In this document: positions 24,051 to 33,114 of the stretch, in pieces
Position numbering within the stretch: position 1 is the first letter of the stretch
Layout: the number at the start of each line of letters is the position of its first letter
Source: Roseicyclus sp.
Lineage (GTDB): Bacteria > Pseudomonadota > Alphaproteobacteria > Rhodobacterales > Rhodobacteraceae
Direction of reading: 5' to 3'
Assembly: GCA_018401965.1 (NCBI GenBank)
Contig: JAGYJU010000020.1
Span: 372,001 to 436,000, forward strand
Length of the DNA stretch: 64,000 nt
Position numbers and translations under genes: made by a program
Notes under the pieces: model-generated
Databases searched by the model: none
The model's input: the letters and a program-made list of their open reading frames with translations, nothing else
Told to the model about the DNA's origin: nothing

Positions 24051-24742
24051 TGGTCGCAACGCCGACATATGGCGCTACGCGCGACCGGGTCGAAGAATAC
24101 TTCGACCGCACCGCCACCAAGACGTGGGAACGGCTGACATCCGATGCCCCGGTGTCGGGCATTCGCCAGACCGTGCGCGAAGGCCGTGACCGGATGCGGG
24201 CGATCATGCTGGCGCAAGTGCCCGCCGATCTGACTGGCAAGCGGGTGCTGGATGCCGGATGCGGCACCGGGGCCATGACCGAGGAATTGGCCCGTCGCGG
24301 CGCCGAGGTGGTGGCCATCGATATCTCACCCGCGCTGGTCGATATCGCGGCCCGCCGTCTGCCCAACGATCTGGCCGCCCAAGTCACCTTTACTTCGGGC
24401 GACATGCTGTCATCGGACCTCGGTGCCTTCGATCACGTCATGGCGATGGATTCGATGATCTATTACGAGGCCCCCGATCTGGGCCGGGCCCTGGCGCATC
24501 TATGCCCCCGCGTGCGGGGCAGCATCGTCTTTACCGTTGCGCCGCGCACCGCCTTTCTCATGGCCTTCTGGAGCTTGGGCAAACTGTTTCCGCGCAGCGA
24601 CCGGTCGCCCACGATGATCCCCCACGCGCCCCGCCGCCTGTCACGTGAAGCGACCCGACACGGCGCAACAGGGTCTATTTCCGAAGTCGCGCGCGTGTCG
24701 CGCGGCTTCTACATCTCCACCTGTCTGGAGTATCGGGCATGA
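24050..24742 (+). CDS. bchM: Magnesium protoporphyrin IX methyltransferase
   Basis: SAM-dependent methylation of Mg-protoporphyrin IX, the step before ring E closure by AcsF. 230 residues from ATG 24050 (TGATG overlap with bchL). The SAM motif VLDAGCGTGAMTEELAR lies at about 66-82, followed by DISPALVDIAA and the BchM-typical MAMDSMIYYEAPD and SRGFYIST. The stop overlaps lhaA (ATGA). Confidence 0.96.
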
Positions 24743-26166
24743 GCGTTCTCAAGCGCATCTCGATCCGGTATCTGCCCTTTGCCGATGCGGCATCGGATGA
24801 TTTCCCGCTGGGTCAATTGCTGCGCTTGTCGCTGTTCCAGATCTCGGTCGGCATGGCCGCCGTCATGCTGTTGGGCACCCTGAACCGCGTGATGATCGTG
24901 GAACTTCAGGTGCCGGCCTTCCTTGTTGCCGCCATGGTCGCGCTGCCGGTGCTGATCGCACCGTTTCGCGCGCTGCTGGGGTTCAAATCCGACACCTACA
25001 AATCCGCCATCGGGTGGAAACGCATTCCCTACCTCTGGTTCGGCACGCTGTGGCAGTTCGGCGGCCTGGCCATCATGCCCGCAGCGCTTTTGGTGCTGGG
25101 CGGCGATGTCACCCAGGTGCGCTACGATATTCCCTTCGCGGGCGAGGCGCTGGCCGGCATCGCCTTTCTGATGACCGGGCTTGGCATGCACATGACCCAA
25201 ACCGCCGGTCTTGCCCTGGCGGCCGACCGCGCAACCGATGAAACCCGGCCGCGTGTCGTGGCGCTGTTGTATGTCATGTTCCTGGTCGGGATGGGGGCTT
25301 CGGCTCTCGTGATCGGGTATTTCCTGCGCGAATTCACCCCGATCGAACTCATCCAGGTCGTGCAGGCGACCGCCGTGATCACCGTTGTTCTGAACGTCAT
25401 CGCCCTGTGGAAACAGGAACGCGTGCGCCCGATGACCCGTGCGGAGCGCGACGAAGACACGCCAAGCTTCCGCGATGCCTGGGCCGATTATGCCTCGGGC
25501 GGCACCGCGGGGCGGCTCTTGGTGGTGGTGTTCCTGGGCACCATGGCCTTCAACATGCAGGACGTGCTGCTGGAACCCTATGGCGGCGAAATCCTGGGCC
25601 TGAGCGTGTCATCAACCACGATGTTGACCGCGACCTGGGCGCTGGGCGCGCTGGTCGGATTTGGCCTTGCCGCGAAATGGCTGGCCTCGGGCATCAACCC
25701 CTACCGCATGGGCGCGCGAGGATTGCTGGCCGGTCTTGCAGCCTTTTCGGCGGTGATCTTTGCCAACCCGATGGGATCGCACGAATTGTTCTTTGTCGGG
25801 GCCGCCAGCATCGGCTTCGGCGGCGGGTTGTTTTCCGTAGCCACCCTGACGGCGGCGATGACCATGCCATCGGGCAAGGCCGGGCGCGGCCTGGCGCTTG
25901 GCGCCTGGGGTGCCGCGCAGGCCACGGCGGCCGGGCTGTCCATCGCCATAGGTGGCGGCTTGCGCGACATGATCAATGCCGCCGCGATGCAGGGCACCCT
26001 GGGCGAGGCCCTGGCCAACCCCGCGACCGGTTATTCCGTCGTCTACCACATCGAAATTCTGTTGCTGTTCGTCACGCTTGTCGCCCTCGGGCCGCTCGTG
26101 CGGACAGCGCCCAGTTTGAGGAACGGGGGGGCCGGGAAATTCGGGCTCGCCGACCTTCCCACCTGA
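24739..26166 (+). CDS. lhaA: LhaA, light-harvesting 1 assembly protein (PucC family MFS)
   Basis: Inner-membrane MFS-type protein needed for LH1 assembly, possibly protecting or delivering bacteriochlorophyll. 475 residues with about 12 transmembrane segments and the family signatures TLNRVMIVELQVPAFLVA and LLGFKSDTYKSAIGWKR. It sits between bchM and puhA as in Rhodobacter. It is a paralogue of the gene at 11210-12502. No frameshifts. Confidence 0.93.
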   Translation: MSVLKRISIRYLPFADAASDDFPLGQLLRLSLFQISVGMAAVMLLGTLNRVMIVELQVPAFLVAAMVALPVLIAPFRALLGFKSDTYKSAIGWKRIPYLWFGTLWQFGGLAIMPAALLVLGGDVTQVRYDIPFAGEALAGIAFLMTGLGMHMTQTAGLALAADRATDETRPRVVALLYVMFLVGMGASALVIGYFLREFTPIELIQVVQATAVITVVLNVIALWKQERVRPMTRAERDEDTPSFRDAWADYASGGTAGRLLVVVFLGTMAFNMQDVLLEPYGGEILGLSVSSTTMLTATWALGALVGFGLAAKWLASGINPYRMGARGLLAGLAAFSAVIFANPMGSHELFFVGAASIGFGGGLFSVATLTAAMTMPSGKAGRGLALGAWGAAQATAAGLSIAIGGGLRDMINAAAMQGTLGEALANPATGYSVVYHIEILLLFVTLVALGPLVRTAPSLRNGGAGKFGLADLPT

Positions 26167-26194
26167 ACCGCCGAACCCAGAGAGGATTCTACCC

Positions 26195-26974
26195 ATGGAA
26201 AACGTGTTTTTCGGCAACTTCGACCTCGCCAGCCTGTCGATCTGGCTGTTCTGGATCTTTTTCGCCCTGCTGATCTACTATCTTCAGACCGAGAACATGC
26301 GCGAAGGCTATCCCCTGGAAAACGAGGATGGAACCGCTGCCCCCAACCAGGGTCCGTTCCCGGTGCCCAACCCCAAAACCTTCAAGCTGATGCATGGCCG
26401 CGGCGAGGTCACCGTGCCCTCCGATGCCAACGAGGCGGCGCATCGCCGGTCTGATCTGGCCTTGGCGCGCAGCGGGCCGGGCAACGGGTTCCCGATGGAC
26501 CCGACCGGCGACCCGATGCTGACAGGTGTCGGCCCCGGCGCCTGGACACCGCGCCGCGACGTGCCGGAACTCGATGGCCATGGCCATGCCAAGATCGTCC
26601 CGATGGGCCAGACCGAAAGCTTCCGCGTGTCTGCGGGCCGTGATCCGCGCGGGCTTGCGGTCATGGCCGGTGACGGCGAGGTGGTCGGCACGATCAGCGA
26701 CATGTGGGTCGACGCCCCCGAACAGCTGGTGCGCTACCTGGAAATCGAACTGGATGCCGATCACGGCGGCGGCAAGCGGCTGGTGCCGATGCAGTTCTGC
26801 CGCATCTGGTCCAAGAAGGTTCAGATCCACGCCATCTACGGCAAGCATTTCGCCGATGTGCCGGTCACCAAATCCTCGACGCAACTGACCCTGCTCGAAG
26901 AAGAAAAGATCTCGGCCTACTACGGCGGCGGCATTCTCTACGCCTCGCAGGATCGCACCGACCCGTTGCTGTGA
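26195..26974 (+). CDS. puhA: Photosynthetic reaction centre H subunit
   Basis: Single-span H chain that caps the cytoplasmic side of the reaction centre and shapes proton uptake to QB. 259 residues: MENVFFGNFDLASLSIWLFW forms the start of the membrane helix, then a cytoplasmic PRC-barrel domain with FPVPNPKTFKL, MWVDAPEQLVRYLE and RLVPMQFCRIW. It begins the puhABC-acsF-puhE group inside the operon; 28 bases separate it from lhaA. Confidence 0.97.
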   Translation: MENVFFGNFDLASLSIWLFWIFFALLIYYLQTENMREGYPLENEDGTAAPNQGPFPVPNPKTFKLMHGRGEVTVPSDANEAAHRRSDLALARSGPGNGFPMDPTGDPMLTGVGPGAWTPRRDVPELDGHGHAKIVPMGQTESFRVSAGRDPRGLAVMAGDGEVVGTISDMWVDAPEQLVRYLEIELDADHGGGKRLVPMQFCRIWSKKVQIHAIYGKHFADVPVTKSSTQLTLLEEEKISAYYGGGILYASQDRTDPLL

Positions 26975-27041
26975 TCCAAGATCCGGCGCGCGGCCAGACC
27001 CCGCGCGCCGGTCCTAACGACCGACGAAGGAGAAACGACCG

Positions 27042-27686
27042 ATGCCACATGATCACGATGATTTCGCCGGCGAACCCGTCTGGGGCCTGCCCGAAGCCCT
27101 GCCTGAAGGTGAAAAAATCCTGTGGCAGGGGCAACCTGCATGGTGGCCGCTGGCCCGCGAAAGCCTGAGCTTTTGGTGGGTTGCTGGCTATTTCGCCTTC
27201 CTGTTCGCATGGCGCACCATCGGTGGCGCGGCGACCGAATCCTGGGTGGAAAGCGCCACGGCCGCGTCGTTTTTCCTGGTTCTGGGCCTGATCGTGTGCG
27301 CGATCTTGCTGATCGTCGCCCTGATGCAGGCGAAATCGACCGTCTACACCATCACCAACCGCCGCGTGGCCATGCGGATCGGTGCGGCGCTGACCATGAC
27401 GCTGAACCTGCCGTTCCGCAAAATCGCCAATGCGTCGCTGGGTTTGCGCAAGGATGGCCACGGGTCCATCGCGCTGGAACTGATGGAAGATGACGGCGCG
27501 CGCCTGTCCTACATCATGACATGGCCGCATGTCCGCCCGTGGAAGATGAAACAGACCCAACCGGCGCTGCGCTGCATCGCGGATGCCAAGACTGTGGCCG
27601 GCATCTTGGCAGAGGCCGCAGAAACCGCCGTATCCGAACCCGTCATCGAACGTATCCCGGCCCGTCAGCCGGTCGCAGCGGAGTAA
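27042..27686 (+). CDS. puhB: Photosynthetic complex assembly protein PuhB
   Basis: Assembly factor for the reaction centre. 214 residues: a cytoplasmic start with EKILWQGQPAWWPLARES, two or three hydrophobic segments (about 50-100), then a bacterial PH-like domain (YTITNRRVAMRIGAAL ... LPFRKIANASLGLR). A ribosome site GAAGGAG lies before the ATG. Location after puhA and size match Rhodobacter orf214/PuhB. Confidence 0.92.
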   Translation: MPHDHDDFAGEPVWGLPEALPEGEKILWQGQPAWWPLARESLSFWWVAGYFAFLFAWRTIGGAATESWVESATAASFFLVLGLIVCAILLIVALMQAKSTVYTITNRRVAMRIGAALTMTLNLPFRKIANASLGLRKDGHGSIALELMEDDGARLSYIMTWPHVRPWKMKQTQPALRCIADAKTVAGILAEAAETAVSEPVIERIPARQPVAAE

Positions 27687-27692
27687 GCGCCC

Positions 27693-28184
27693 ATGCCGAC
27701 CTATACCCGCAGCTACACCAAGGCCGAACAAAAGCTGGTCGAGCGCGACCGCGAAATGGTGCCCGTCATTCTGGTGCGGGCGATGTTCGCGCTCTGCGTC
27801 TGCGTTTTGATCATCGTGTCCTACGCCCGCCTGACCGATCGCCCGCTCGAGGCGATGCCGCCCTCGGAACTGGAGGTTCCGGCGGTGCAGGATCGCATGA
27901 TCCGCATTTTCGGCCAGATGGACGGGTCCGCCCGTGTTCTCGACCTTGATGGCAATCTGATTGCCGATCTTGGACCCACCGAAGGCGGCTTTGTCGCCGG
28001 GATCTACCGCGTGCTGGAGCGGGAAAGGGGGGCCGTCGGCCTCCATGCGTCGGAGCCTATCCGGTTGGTGCGTTTTTCAGACGGACGCATCGGGCTTCGC
28101 GATGACCTGACCGACTTCAGGGCCGAACTTGTCGGCTTTGGGGCGGACAACGAGGCGGTCTTTGCCCGCCTTTTGGAGGAATGA
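27693..28184 (+). CDS. puhC: Photosynthetic complex assembly protein PuhC
   Basis: 163-residue assembly protein (TIGR03054-type) required for normal LH1-reaction-centre levels. It has one N-terminal membrane helix (MFALCVCVLIIVSYARL) and a periplasmic domain with IRIFGQMDGSARVLDLDG and GFVAGIYRVLERER. It lies 6 bases after puhB and 3 bases before the next small gene. Confidence 0.9.
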   Translation: MPTYTRSYTKAEQKLVERDREMVPVILVRAMFALCVCVLIIVSYARLTDRPLEAMPPSELEVPAVQDRMIRIFGQMDGSARVLDLDGNLIADLGPTEGGFVAGIYRVLERERGAVGLHASEPIRLVRFSDGRIGLRDDLTDFRAELVGFGADNEAVFARLLEE

Positions 28185-28187
28185 CCC

Positions 28188-28526
28188 ATGGGATGGCTCA
28201 CGAAAGATTTTGAAACCGCACCCTGCGAAGTGGAGGTCAGCCACCGCTTCGACAGCTTGCATGCGCATGTAAAGTTTCTCAACGGCGCCGTCATCAACCC
28301 CGGTGACGAGGTTCAGGTGCAAGGGCCGCCGGTGATGGCGCCCTATGGCGAGGTGATCCGCGAACAGCGCATCGCCCGCATCACCCGGGCCAGCAAGATC
28401 GAACAGATCTGGACCCGGATGACCGGCGATTTCGAATTCATGGAACTGTGCGAATTCTCGTTCAGCGACGAGATCATGCCGCAAGCAGCGGATAGCGCGG
28501 CACATAAGCAAGGATTCCCGGCATGA
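28188..28526 (+). CDS. Small conserved PGC protein of unknown function between puhC and acsF
   Basis: 112 residues, soluble, no signal peptide or membrane segment. Visible features are CEVEVSHRFDSLHAHVKFLN, a VNPGDEVQVQGPP-like beta-rich stretch (NPGDEVQVQGPPV), and a C-terminal EFMELCEFSFSDE. A strong GGAGGAA site precedes the ATG, and the stop overlaps acsF by 4 bases, so it is translated with the cyclase. Similar small genes sit here in other alphaproteobacterial clusters; a role in cyclase or reaction-centre assembly is inference. Confidence 0.85.
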   Translation: MGWLTKDFETAPCEVEVSHRFDSLHAHVKFLNGAVINPGDEVQVQGPPVMAPYGEVIREQRIARITRASKIEQIWTRMTGDFEFMELCEFSFSDEIMPQAADSAAHKQGFPA

Positions 28527-29638
28527 AGGACATGACCCATTCCGCCGACGCCGCCACCGTCGAAGAGGCGCTGGCCGCCGACAATCACCAGGGCGTGGTC
28601 GACAGCGAAGGCGCGACCGCGCTGGCAATGCAGAACACCCTGTTGACGCCCCGGTTCTACACCACCGATTTCGACGAAATGGACGCGATCGACGTGTCAC
28701 CGGTGCGCGAAGATTGGGATTTGCTGATCGCCCAGATGAAGGCAGACCCCAACAAGGGCCATTTCAAGAAGAACGAAGACTGGGACCATATCGATTGGGA
28801 CACCATGGAGCCCAAGCTCAAGCGGGAGTTCATCGATTTCCTGGTGTCGTCTTGCACCGCCGAATTTTCGGGCTGCGTGCTGTACAAGGAAATGAAGCGG
28901 CGCGGCAACAACGAGGATATCGTGACGCTGTTCCAGCTGATGGCGCGTGACGAGGCGCGGCATGCCGGTTTCATCAACGATGCGCTGCGCGAAGCGGGCA
29001 TCGCGGTGAACCTCGGGTTCCTGACCCAGAAAAAGAAATACACCTATTTCCGGCCCAAGTTCATCTACTACGCCACCTACCTGTCGGAAAAGATCGGCTA
29101 CGCCCGTTACATCACCATCTACCGCCACCTGGAACAGAACCCCGAATTGCGGTTCCACCCGATTTTCAAGTGGTTCAAGGAATGGTGCAACGATGAATTC
29201 AGCCATGGCGAAGCCTTTGCCCTGCTGATGAAGACCGACCCGAAACTGACCGAAAGCTGGCAGAACAAGCTGTGGATCAAGTTTTTCCTCACGGCGGTCT
29301 ATTCCACCATGTATGTGCGCGACCATCAGCGCCCGGCGTTCCACGCGGCGCTTGGTGTCGACCCCGATTGGTATGCCCATGAGGTGTTCACCAAGACCTC
29401 GGAAATCTCGAAACAGGTGTTTCCGATCACGCTCGATATCGACCACCCGCGCTGGCAAAAGGGGCTGGAGGCGTTGCAGCGCGCCAATGTCGACCTGGCC
29501 GATGCCAAGACATCGGGCAATGTGATCAAGCGCATCACCGGAACGGCGCGGGCCGCCATGGCGTTCGTCAGCCTGTTCACCATCCCGGCGGTCAAGCACC
29601 AGGTTCCCCGGTCCACCCGGCTGGAGCCCGCCTACTGA
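28523..29638 (+). CDS. acsF: Aerobic Mg-protoporphyrin IX monomethyl ester (oxidative) cyclase
   Basis: Diiron, oxygen-dependent enzyme forming isocyclic ring E of bacteriochlorophyll. 371 residues. Iron-binding Glu/His motifs are seen in EFSGCVLYKE, MARDEARHAGF and EWCNDEFSHGEAFALL, in the ferritin-like order. Its presence and the absence of bchE from this window fit a phototroph that makes pigment in air. Overlaps its neighbours by 4 and 1 bases. Confidence 0.97.
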   Translation: MKDMTHSADAATVEEALAADNHQGVVDSEGATALAMQNTLLTPRFYTTDFDEMDAIDVSPVREDWDLLIAQMKADPNKGHFKKNEDWDHIDWDTMEPKLKREFIDFLVSSCTAEFSGCVLYKEMKRRGNNEDIVTLFQLMARDEARHAGFINDALREAGIAVNLGFLTQKKKYTYFRPKFIYYATYLSEKIGYARYITIYRHLEQNPELRFHPIFKWFKEWCNDEFSHGEAFALLMKTDPKLTESWQNKLWIKFFLTAVYSTMYVRDHQRPAFHAALGVDPDWYAHEVFTKTSEISKQVFPITLDIDHPRWQKGLEALQRANVDLADAKTSGNVIKRITGTARAAMAFVSLFTIPAVKHQVPRSTRLEPAY

Positions 29639-30453
29639 TGCTTGCCTCGCCCTGGATCGCCGCCCTTGTGGCCCTGTTTCTCTGGTGGTTTTCCACCGGG
29701 GCGATCCTGTTGACCGTCCGCCGCGCCGACCGCGAAGGCGCCAAGGCGCGGCTTTGGGCCGTGCTTTGGAACCTGCCCTTCCTGATCCTGGGCGGGTTCG
29801 GCTTTCTCGACACGCTCGGCAATGGCACGGTCATGGGCGTTTACGTGGCGTTCCTGTCGGCGCTGGCGCTATGGGGCTGGATCGAACTGGCCTTTCTCAC
29901 CGGGATCATCACCGGCCCGGTGCGCCAACCCCTGAAAGACGGCGTGCCGGAATGGGAACGGTTCATCCGCGCCTGGGGCACCATCGCCTATAATGAAATG
30001 CTGTTGGCCTTCACGCTTCTGGCGATGATGCTCGCAAGCTTCGGGGCGGAAAACCACGTTGCGGTCCTGACCTTCGCGTTGCTGTTCGCGGCGCGGATTT
30101 CGGCCAAGCTCAACCTCTACCTGGGGGTGCGCAAGATCAACGTGGAATTCATCCCCGAACACCTGAACCACCTGCCCAGCCATTTCCGCATCGCGCGGAT
30201 GAACTGGCTGTTCCCGATGTCGATCACCGGGCTCAGCTTTGCGGTGGCCTGTTTCCTGGAACGGGTCTGGTCGTCGGATAGCCAGGCCGACACGGTCGGT
30301 TTCGCCCTGCTGAGCGCGCTTGCCGCGCTGGCCCTGCTGGAGCACTGGTTCATGGTGCTTCCCCTGCCTGATGAAAAACTGTGGCGCTGGATGCTCCCCG
30401 AGCGGACCGTGCCCAACACCCAAGCCATGAAGACAAGCGAGGATGCCCGATGA
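29638..30453 (+). CDS. puhE: PuhE, photosynthetic complex putative assembly protein
   Basis: 271-residue integral membrane protein (TIGR03055-type) with about seven hydrophobic helices; conserved blocks include [19 protein letters not shown] and [20 protein letters not shown]. In R. capsulatus PuhE (orf274) affects bacteriochlorophyll levels. Start overlaps the acsF stop (TGATG) and its stop overlaps hemA (ATGA). Confidence 0.9.
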   Translation: MLASPWIAALVALFLWWFSTGAILLTVRRADREGAKARLWAVLWNLPFLILGGFGFLDTLGNGTVMGVYVAFLSALALWGWIELAFLTGIITGPVRQPLKDGVPEWERFIRAWGTIAYNEMLLAFTLLAMMLASFGAENHVAVLTFALLFAARISAKLNLYLGVRKINVEFIPEHLNHLPSHFRIARMNWLFPMSITGLSFAVACFLERVWSSDSQADTVGFALLSALAALALLEHWFMVLPLPDEKLWRWMLPERTVPNTQAMKTSEDAR

Positions 30454-31661
30454 ATTTTGACAAGCTGTTCCAATCCCAGCTCGATCAGCTCAAGCAGGAG
30501 GGCAATTACCGCATCTTTGCCGAACTTCAGCGTAAATGTGGGGCCTTTCCAAGGGTCAAGAACCATTCCCACGGCCAGGAAGAAGTGACCGTCTGGTGTT
30601 CGAATGATTACCTGGGCATGGGCAATCACCCCGACGTGATGCAGGCCATGATCGACACCGTCACCGAATGCGGCACCGGCGCGGGCGGCACGCGCAACAT
30701 TTCCGGCAATGCCTGGCACCACCGCCAGCTCGAGGCGGAACTGGCCGATCTGCACCACAAGGAAGCCGCGCTTTTGTTCACCTCGGGCTATGTCTCCAAC
30801 TGGGCCGCGCTGTCGACGCTGGGGTCGCGCCTGCCCAACGCGGTGATCTTGTCGGATGAACTGAACCACGCCTCGATGATCGAAGGCATCCGCCACGCGC
30901 GCTGCCCCAAGGTGATCTGGCGCCACAATGACCCCGCCGACCTCGATCGCAAGCTGGCGGCCCTTCCCGCCAATGCGACCAAGATCGTGGCCTTTGAATC
31001 GGTCTATTCGATGGATGGCGACATCGCACCGATCAAGGAAATCCTTGATGTCTGCGACAAGCATGGCGCGATGTCCTATATCGACGAGGTTCATGCCGTG
31101 GGCATGTATGGCCCGCGCGGCGGCGGCGTTGCCGAACGCGAAGGGTTGATGGACCGGATCACCTTGATCGAGGGTACCTTGGGCAAGGCCTTCGGCGTGG
31201 TGGGCGGCTATATCACCGGCAGCCATGCGATGGTCGATTTCATCCGCAGCTTTGCCTCGGGCTTTATCTTTACCACCGCGCTGCCGCCTGCCGTTGCGGC
31301 CGCCGCCACCGCCTCGATCCGGCATCTGAAGACCAGTTCCTATGAACGTGACATGCAAAAGCGCCAGGTCGCCCGGCTCCGGGCGCGGCTTGACGCCGAA
31401 GGCATCCCGCATGAACACAACGACAGCCACATCATCCCGGTGATGGTCAAGGACCCGGTCAAATGCCGGATGCTGTCCGATATCCTGATGGACCAGTTCG
31501 GCATCTACGTGCAGCCGATCAACTATCCCACGGTGCCCAAGGGCACGGAACGGTTGCGGTTCACACCGGGGCCGCTGCACAGCGACGAAGACATCGAATA
31601 CCTGGTTCTCGCGCTCAAGACCCTCTGGAAACAGTGCGCAATTGCTCACGCCGTCGCGTGA
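30450..31661 (+). CDS. hemA: 5-aminolevulinate synthase
   Basis: PLP enzyme condensing glycine and succinyl-CoA to ALA, the first tetrapyrrole precursor. 403 residues from ATG 30450 (ATGA overlap with puhE); the longer upstream frame is rejected. Motifs: [40 protein letters not shown] and the PLP lysine in [13 protein letters not shown]. Placement inside the PGC links ALA supply to pigment demand. Confidence 0.97.
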   Translation: MNFDKLFQSQLDQLKQEGNYRIFAELQRKCGAFPRVKNHSHGQEEVTVWCSNDYLGMGNHPDVMQAMIDTVTECGTGAGGTRNISGNAWHHRQLEAELADLHHKEAALLFTSGYVSNWAALSTLGSRLPNAVILSDELNHASMIEGIRHARCPKVIWRHNDPADLDRKLAALPANATKIVAFESVYSMDGDIAPIKEILDVCDKHGAMSYIDEVHAVGMYGPRGGGVAEREGLMDRITLIEGTLGKAFGVVGGYITGSHAMVDFIRSFASGFIFTTALPPAVAAAATASIRHLKTSSYERDMQKRQVARLRARLDAEGIPHEHNDSHIIPVMVKDPVKCRMLSDILMDQFGIYVQPINYPTVPKGTERLRFTPGPLHSDEDIEYLVLALKTLWKQCAIAHAVA

Positions 31662-31684
31662 CCGTGCGAAAAAAATCACTGGAC

Positions 31685-31717
31685 CCCGCCGCAAATGACA
31701 TAGTTATGTGCGGCGGG
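31685..31717. other. Inverted repeat between hemA and cycA
   Basis: CCCGCCGCA (31685-31693) pairs perfectly with TGCGGCGGG (31709-31717); the 15-base loop has an inner CATA/TATG pair. No T-run follows, so it is more likely an RNA-stability or processing element, or a protein-binding site, than a full terminator. cycA starts 27 bases later. Confidence 0.5.
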
Positions 31718-31743
31718 ACAATCCGAGAGAGGGAGACTACCCC

Positions 31744-32187
31744 ATGAAACGCAATATCGTGCTTGCCGTTGCGGCAACCCTGCTGTCCGCGCCGATGGCG
31801 ATGGCAGATGCGCACGGCGCGTCCGGCGATGCAGCGGCAGGCGAAGCAGCCTTCCGCCAGTGTATCGCTTGCCACGTCGTCGTGAACGAAGCTGGTGACA
31901 CGCTGGCAGGGCGCAATGCCCGCACCGGCCCGAACCTGTACGGCGTTCCGGGCGCAGCGATCGCCCATGTCGAAGATTTCCGCTATTCGCCCGGCCTGAC
32001 TGCGCTGAACGAAGCCGGCACCATCTGGACCGAAGAAAACTTCGTGGCCTATGTGCAGGATCCGACCAGCTATATCCGTGAAGCCACTGGTGATAACGGC
32101 GCGCGTGGCGCGATGGCGTTCCGTGTTCGGTCCGAAGAAGACGCGATCAACCTCTACGCGTATCTTGCATCGCTTTCGGCAGAATAA
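31744..32187 (+). CDS. cycA: Soluble c-type cytochrome (c2/c551 type), electron donor to the reaction centre
   Basis: 147-residue class I cytochrome c. Signal peptide MKRNIVLAVAATLLSAPMAM with probable cleavage near AMA-DAHG; haem motif CIACH at Cys40, Cys43, His44; the Met in GARGAMAFRV is the likely sixth ligand. Periplasmic shuttle between bc1 and PufC or the reaction centre. ATG 31744 has the site GAGAGGGAG upstream; the longer frame lacks a signal-peptide start. It follows hemA in the same direction. Confidence 0.88.
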   Translation: MKRNIVLAVAATLLSAPMAMADAHGASGDAAAGEAAFRQCIACHVVVNEAGDTLAGRNARTGPNLYGVPGAAIAHVEDFRYSPGLTALNEAGTIWTEENFVAYVQDPTSYIREATGDNGARGAMAFRVRSEEDAINLYAYLASLSAE

Positions 32188-32228
32188 GATTTCGGGAACC
32201 GGACAAGGTTGCTGACGGCACAATCAAG

Positions 32229-32257
32229 AAGGGCGTCCCGTGCGGGCGCCCTTTTTT
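32229..32257. terminator. Intrinsic terminator between convergent cycA and bchO
   Basis: AAGGGCG (32229-32235) pairs with CGCCCTT (32247-32253), with additional CCG/CGG pairing inside, then six T (32252-32257). It ends the large rightward operon. The bchO stop codon begins at 32257, so the same hairpin lies right after bchO, though its T-run on that strand is poor. Confidence 0.8.
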
Positions 32258-33114
32258 CATGGCTGGCCAACGAAGTCGGCGATCTCGGCGGCGACATGGC
32301 TGGGGGCCTCTTCTTGTGCCAGGTGCCCGATCCCCTCGAGCGTGACCAACCGGGCATGGGGCATCTGCCCTGCGGCCCGTTGCGCCACGCCGATGCCCAC
32401 CGCGCCATCCTTGGCCCCGTGGATGAACAGGCACGGTGTCATGATGTCGGGCAGGGCACGGTTCAGATCATCCAGCGACCATTGCGCCATCATCGCTAGC
32501 GTTCCATCCACATGGGCGCGGCGTTGGATCAGCCGGGCATATTGGCCCAAGGCGTCGTCATCCAGATCGCTGCCCGCCGATGACAGGATCGACCGCACCT
32601 GTTGCACCGATCGGCCGCCTTGCGAAATCAAGAGCCCGGTCAAGGGATTCAGCGCCAACATCTTGGCCATGACCGGGAAAAGCCACCCGGCCGCGCCGCG
32701 GAAGCTTTCCAATGCCCCGTTCACGATCACGAGGTATTCTGGCCTCAGCAGACCCTGACGTGCCAGTTCGAGACTGACAGCCCCCCCGGCCGAATGGCCG
32801 ATGATGATCTTTGGCGCCCAGCCTTCCTGTGCACAGAGCCGCGCGATATCGGCCGCGACATCGCCCAGCCTGGCCCGCCCCCTTGGGCTGCGGGTCCAGC
32901 CATGGCCGGGCAGGTCCAGCGCAATCACGCGGTAGCGGTCGGCCAGATACGGGATCAGCCGCGCCCAGGAATGGGTCGAGGCCCCCGCGCCATGCAAGAG
33001 CAAGACATCGGGCCCGTTGCCCGTCACCTGCACATGCCAGCGATGTGGCTTGCAGGCCACGATCCGGCTATTGGCGCGACCCGGCCAATCCTCGGGGGGA
33101 AGATCACCGGTCAT
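32257..33114 (-). CDS. bchO: Magnesium chelatase-associated alpha/beta hydrolase BchO
   Basis: 285-residue alpha/beta-hydrolase of the bchIDO group. LLLHGAGASTHSW is the oxyanion region, IIGHSAGGAVSLEL the nucleophile elbow (Ser), and GIGHLAQEEAP contains the catalytic His. The biochemical role of BchO is unknown, but it is constantly found with magnesium chelatase genes. ATG overlaps the bchD stop by 4 bases. Last gene of crtA-bchIDO. Confidence 0.93.
   Translation of the reverse strand: MTGDLPPEDWPGRANSRIVACKPHRWHVQVTGNGPDVLLLHGAGASTHSWARLIPYLADRYRVIALDLPGHGWTRSPRGRARLGDVAADIARLCAQEGWAPKIIIGHSAGGAVSLELARQGLLRPEYLVIVNGALESFRGAAGWLFPVMAKMLALNPLTGLLISQGGRSVQQVRSILSSAGSDLDDDALGQYARLIQRRAHVDGTLAMMAQWSLDDLNRALPDIMTPCLFIHGAKDGAVGIGVAQRAAGQMPHARLVTLEGIGHLAQEEAPSHVAAEIADFVGQP

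Noticed and set aside
30381..30449. Upstream start for hemA at 30381
   Set aside because: It lies inside puhE; the ATG at 30450 overlaps the puhE stop and matches the normal HemA N-terminus.
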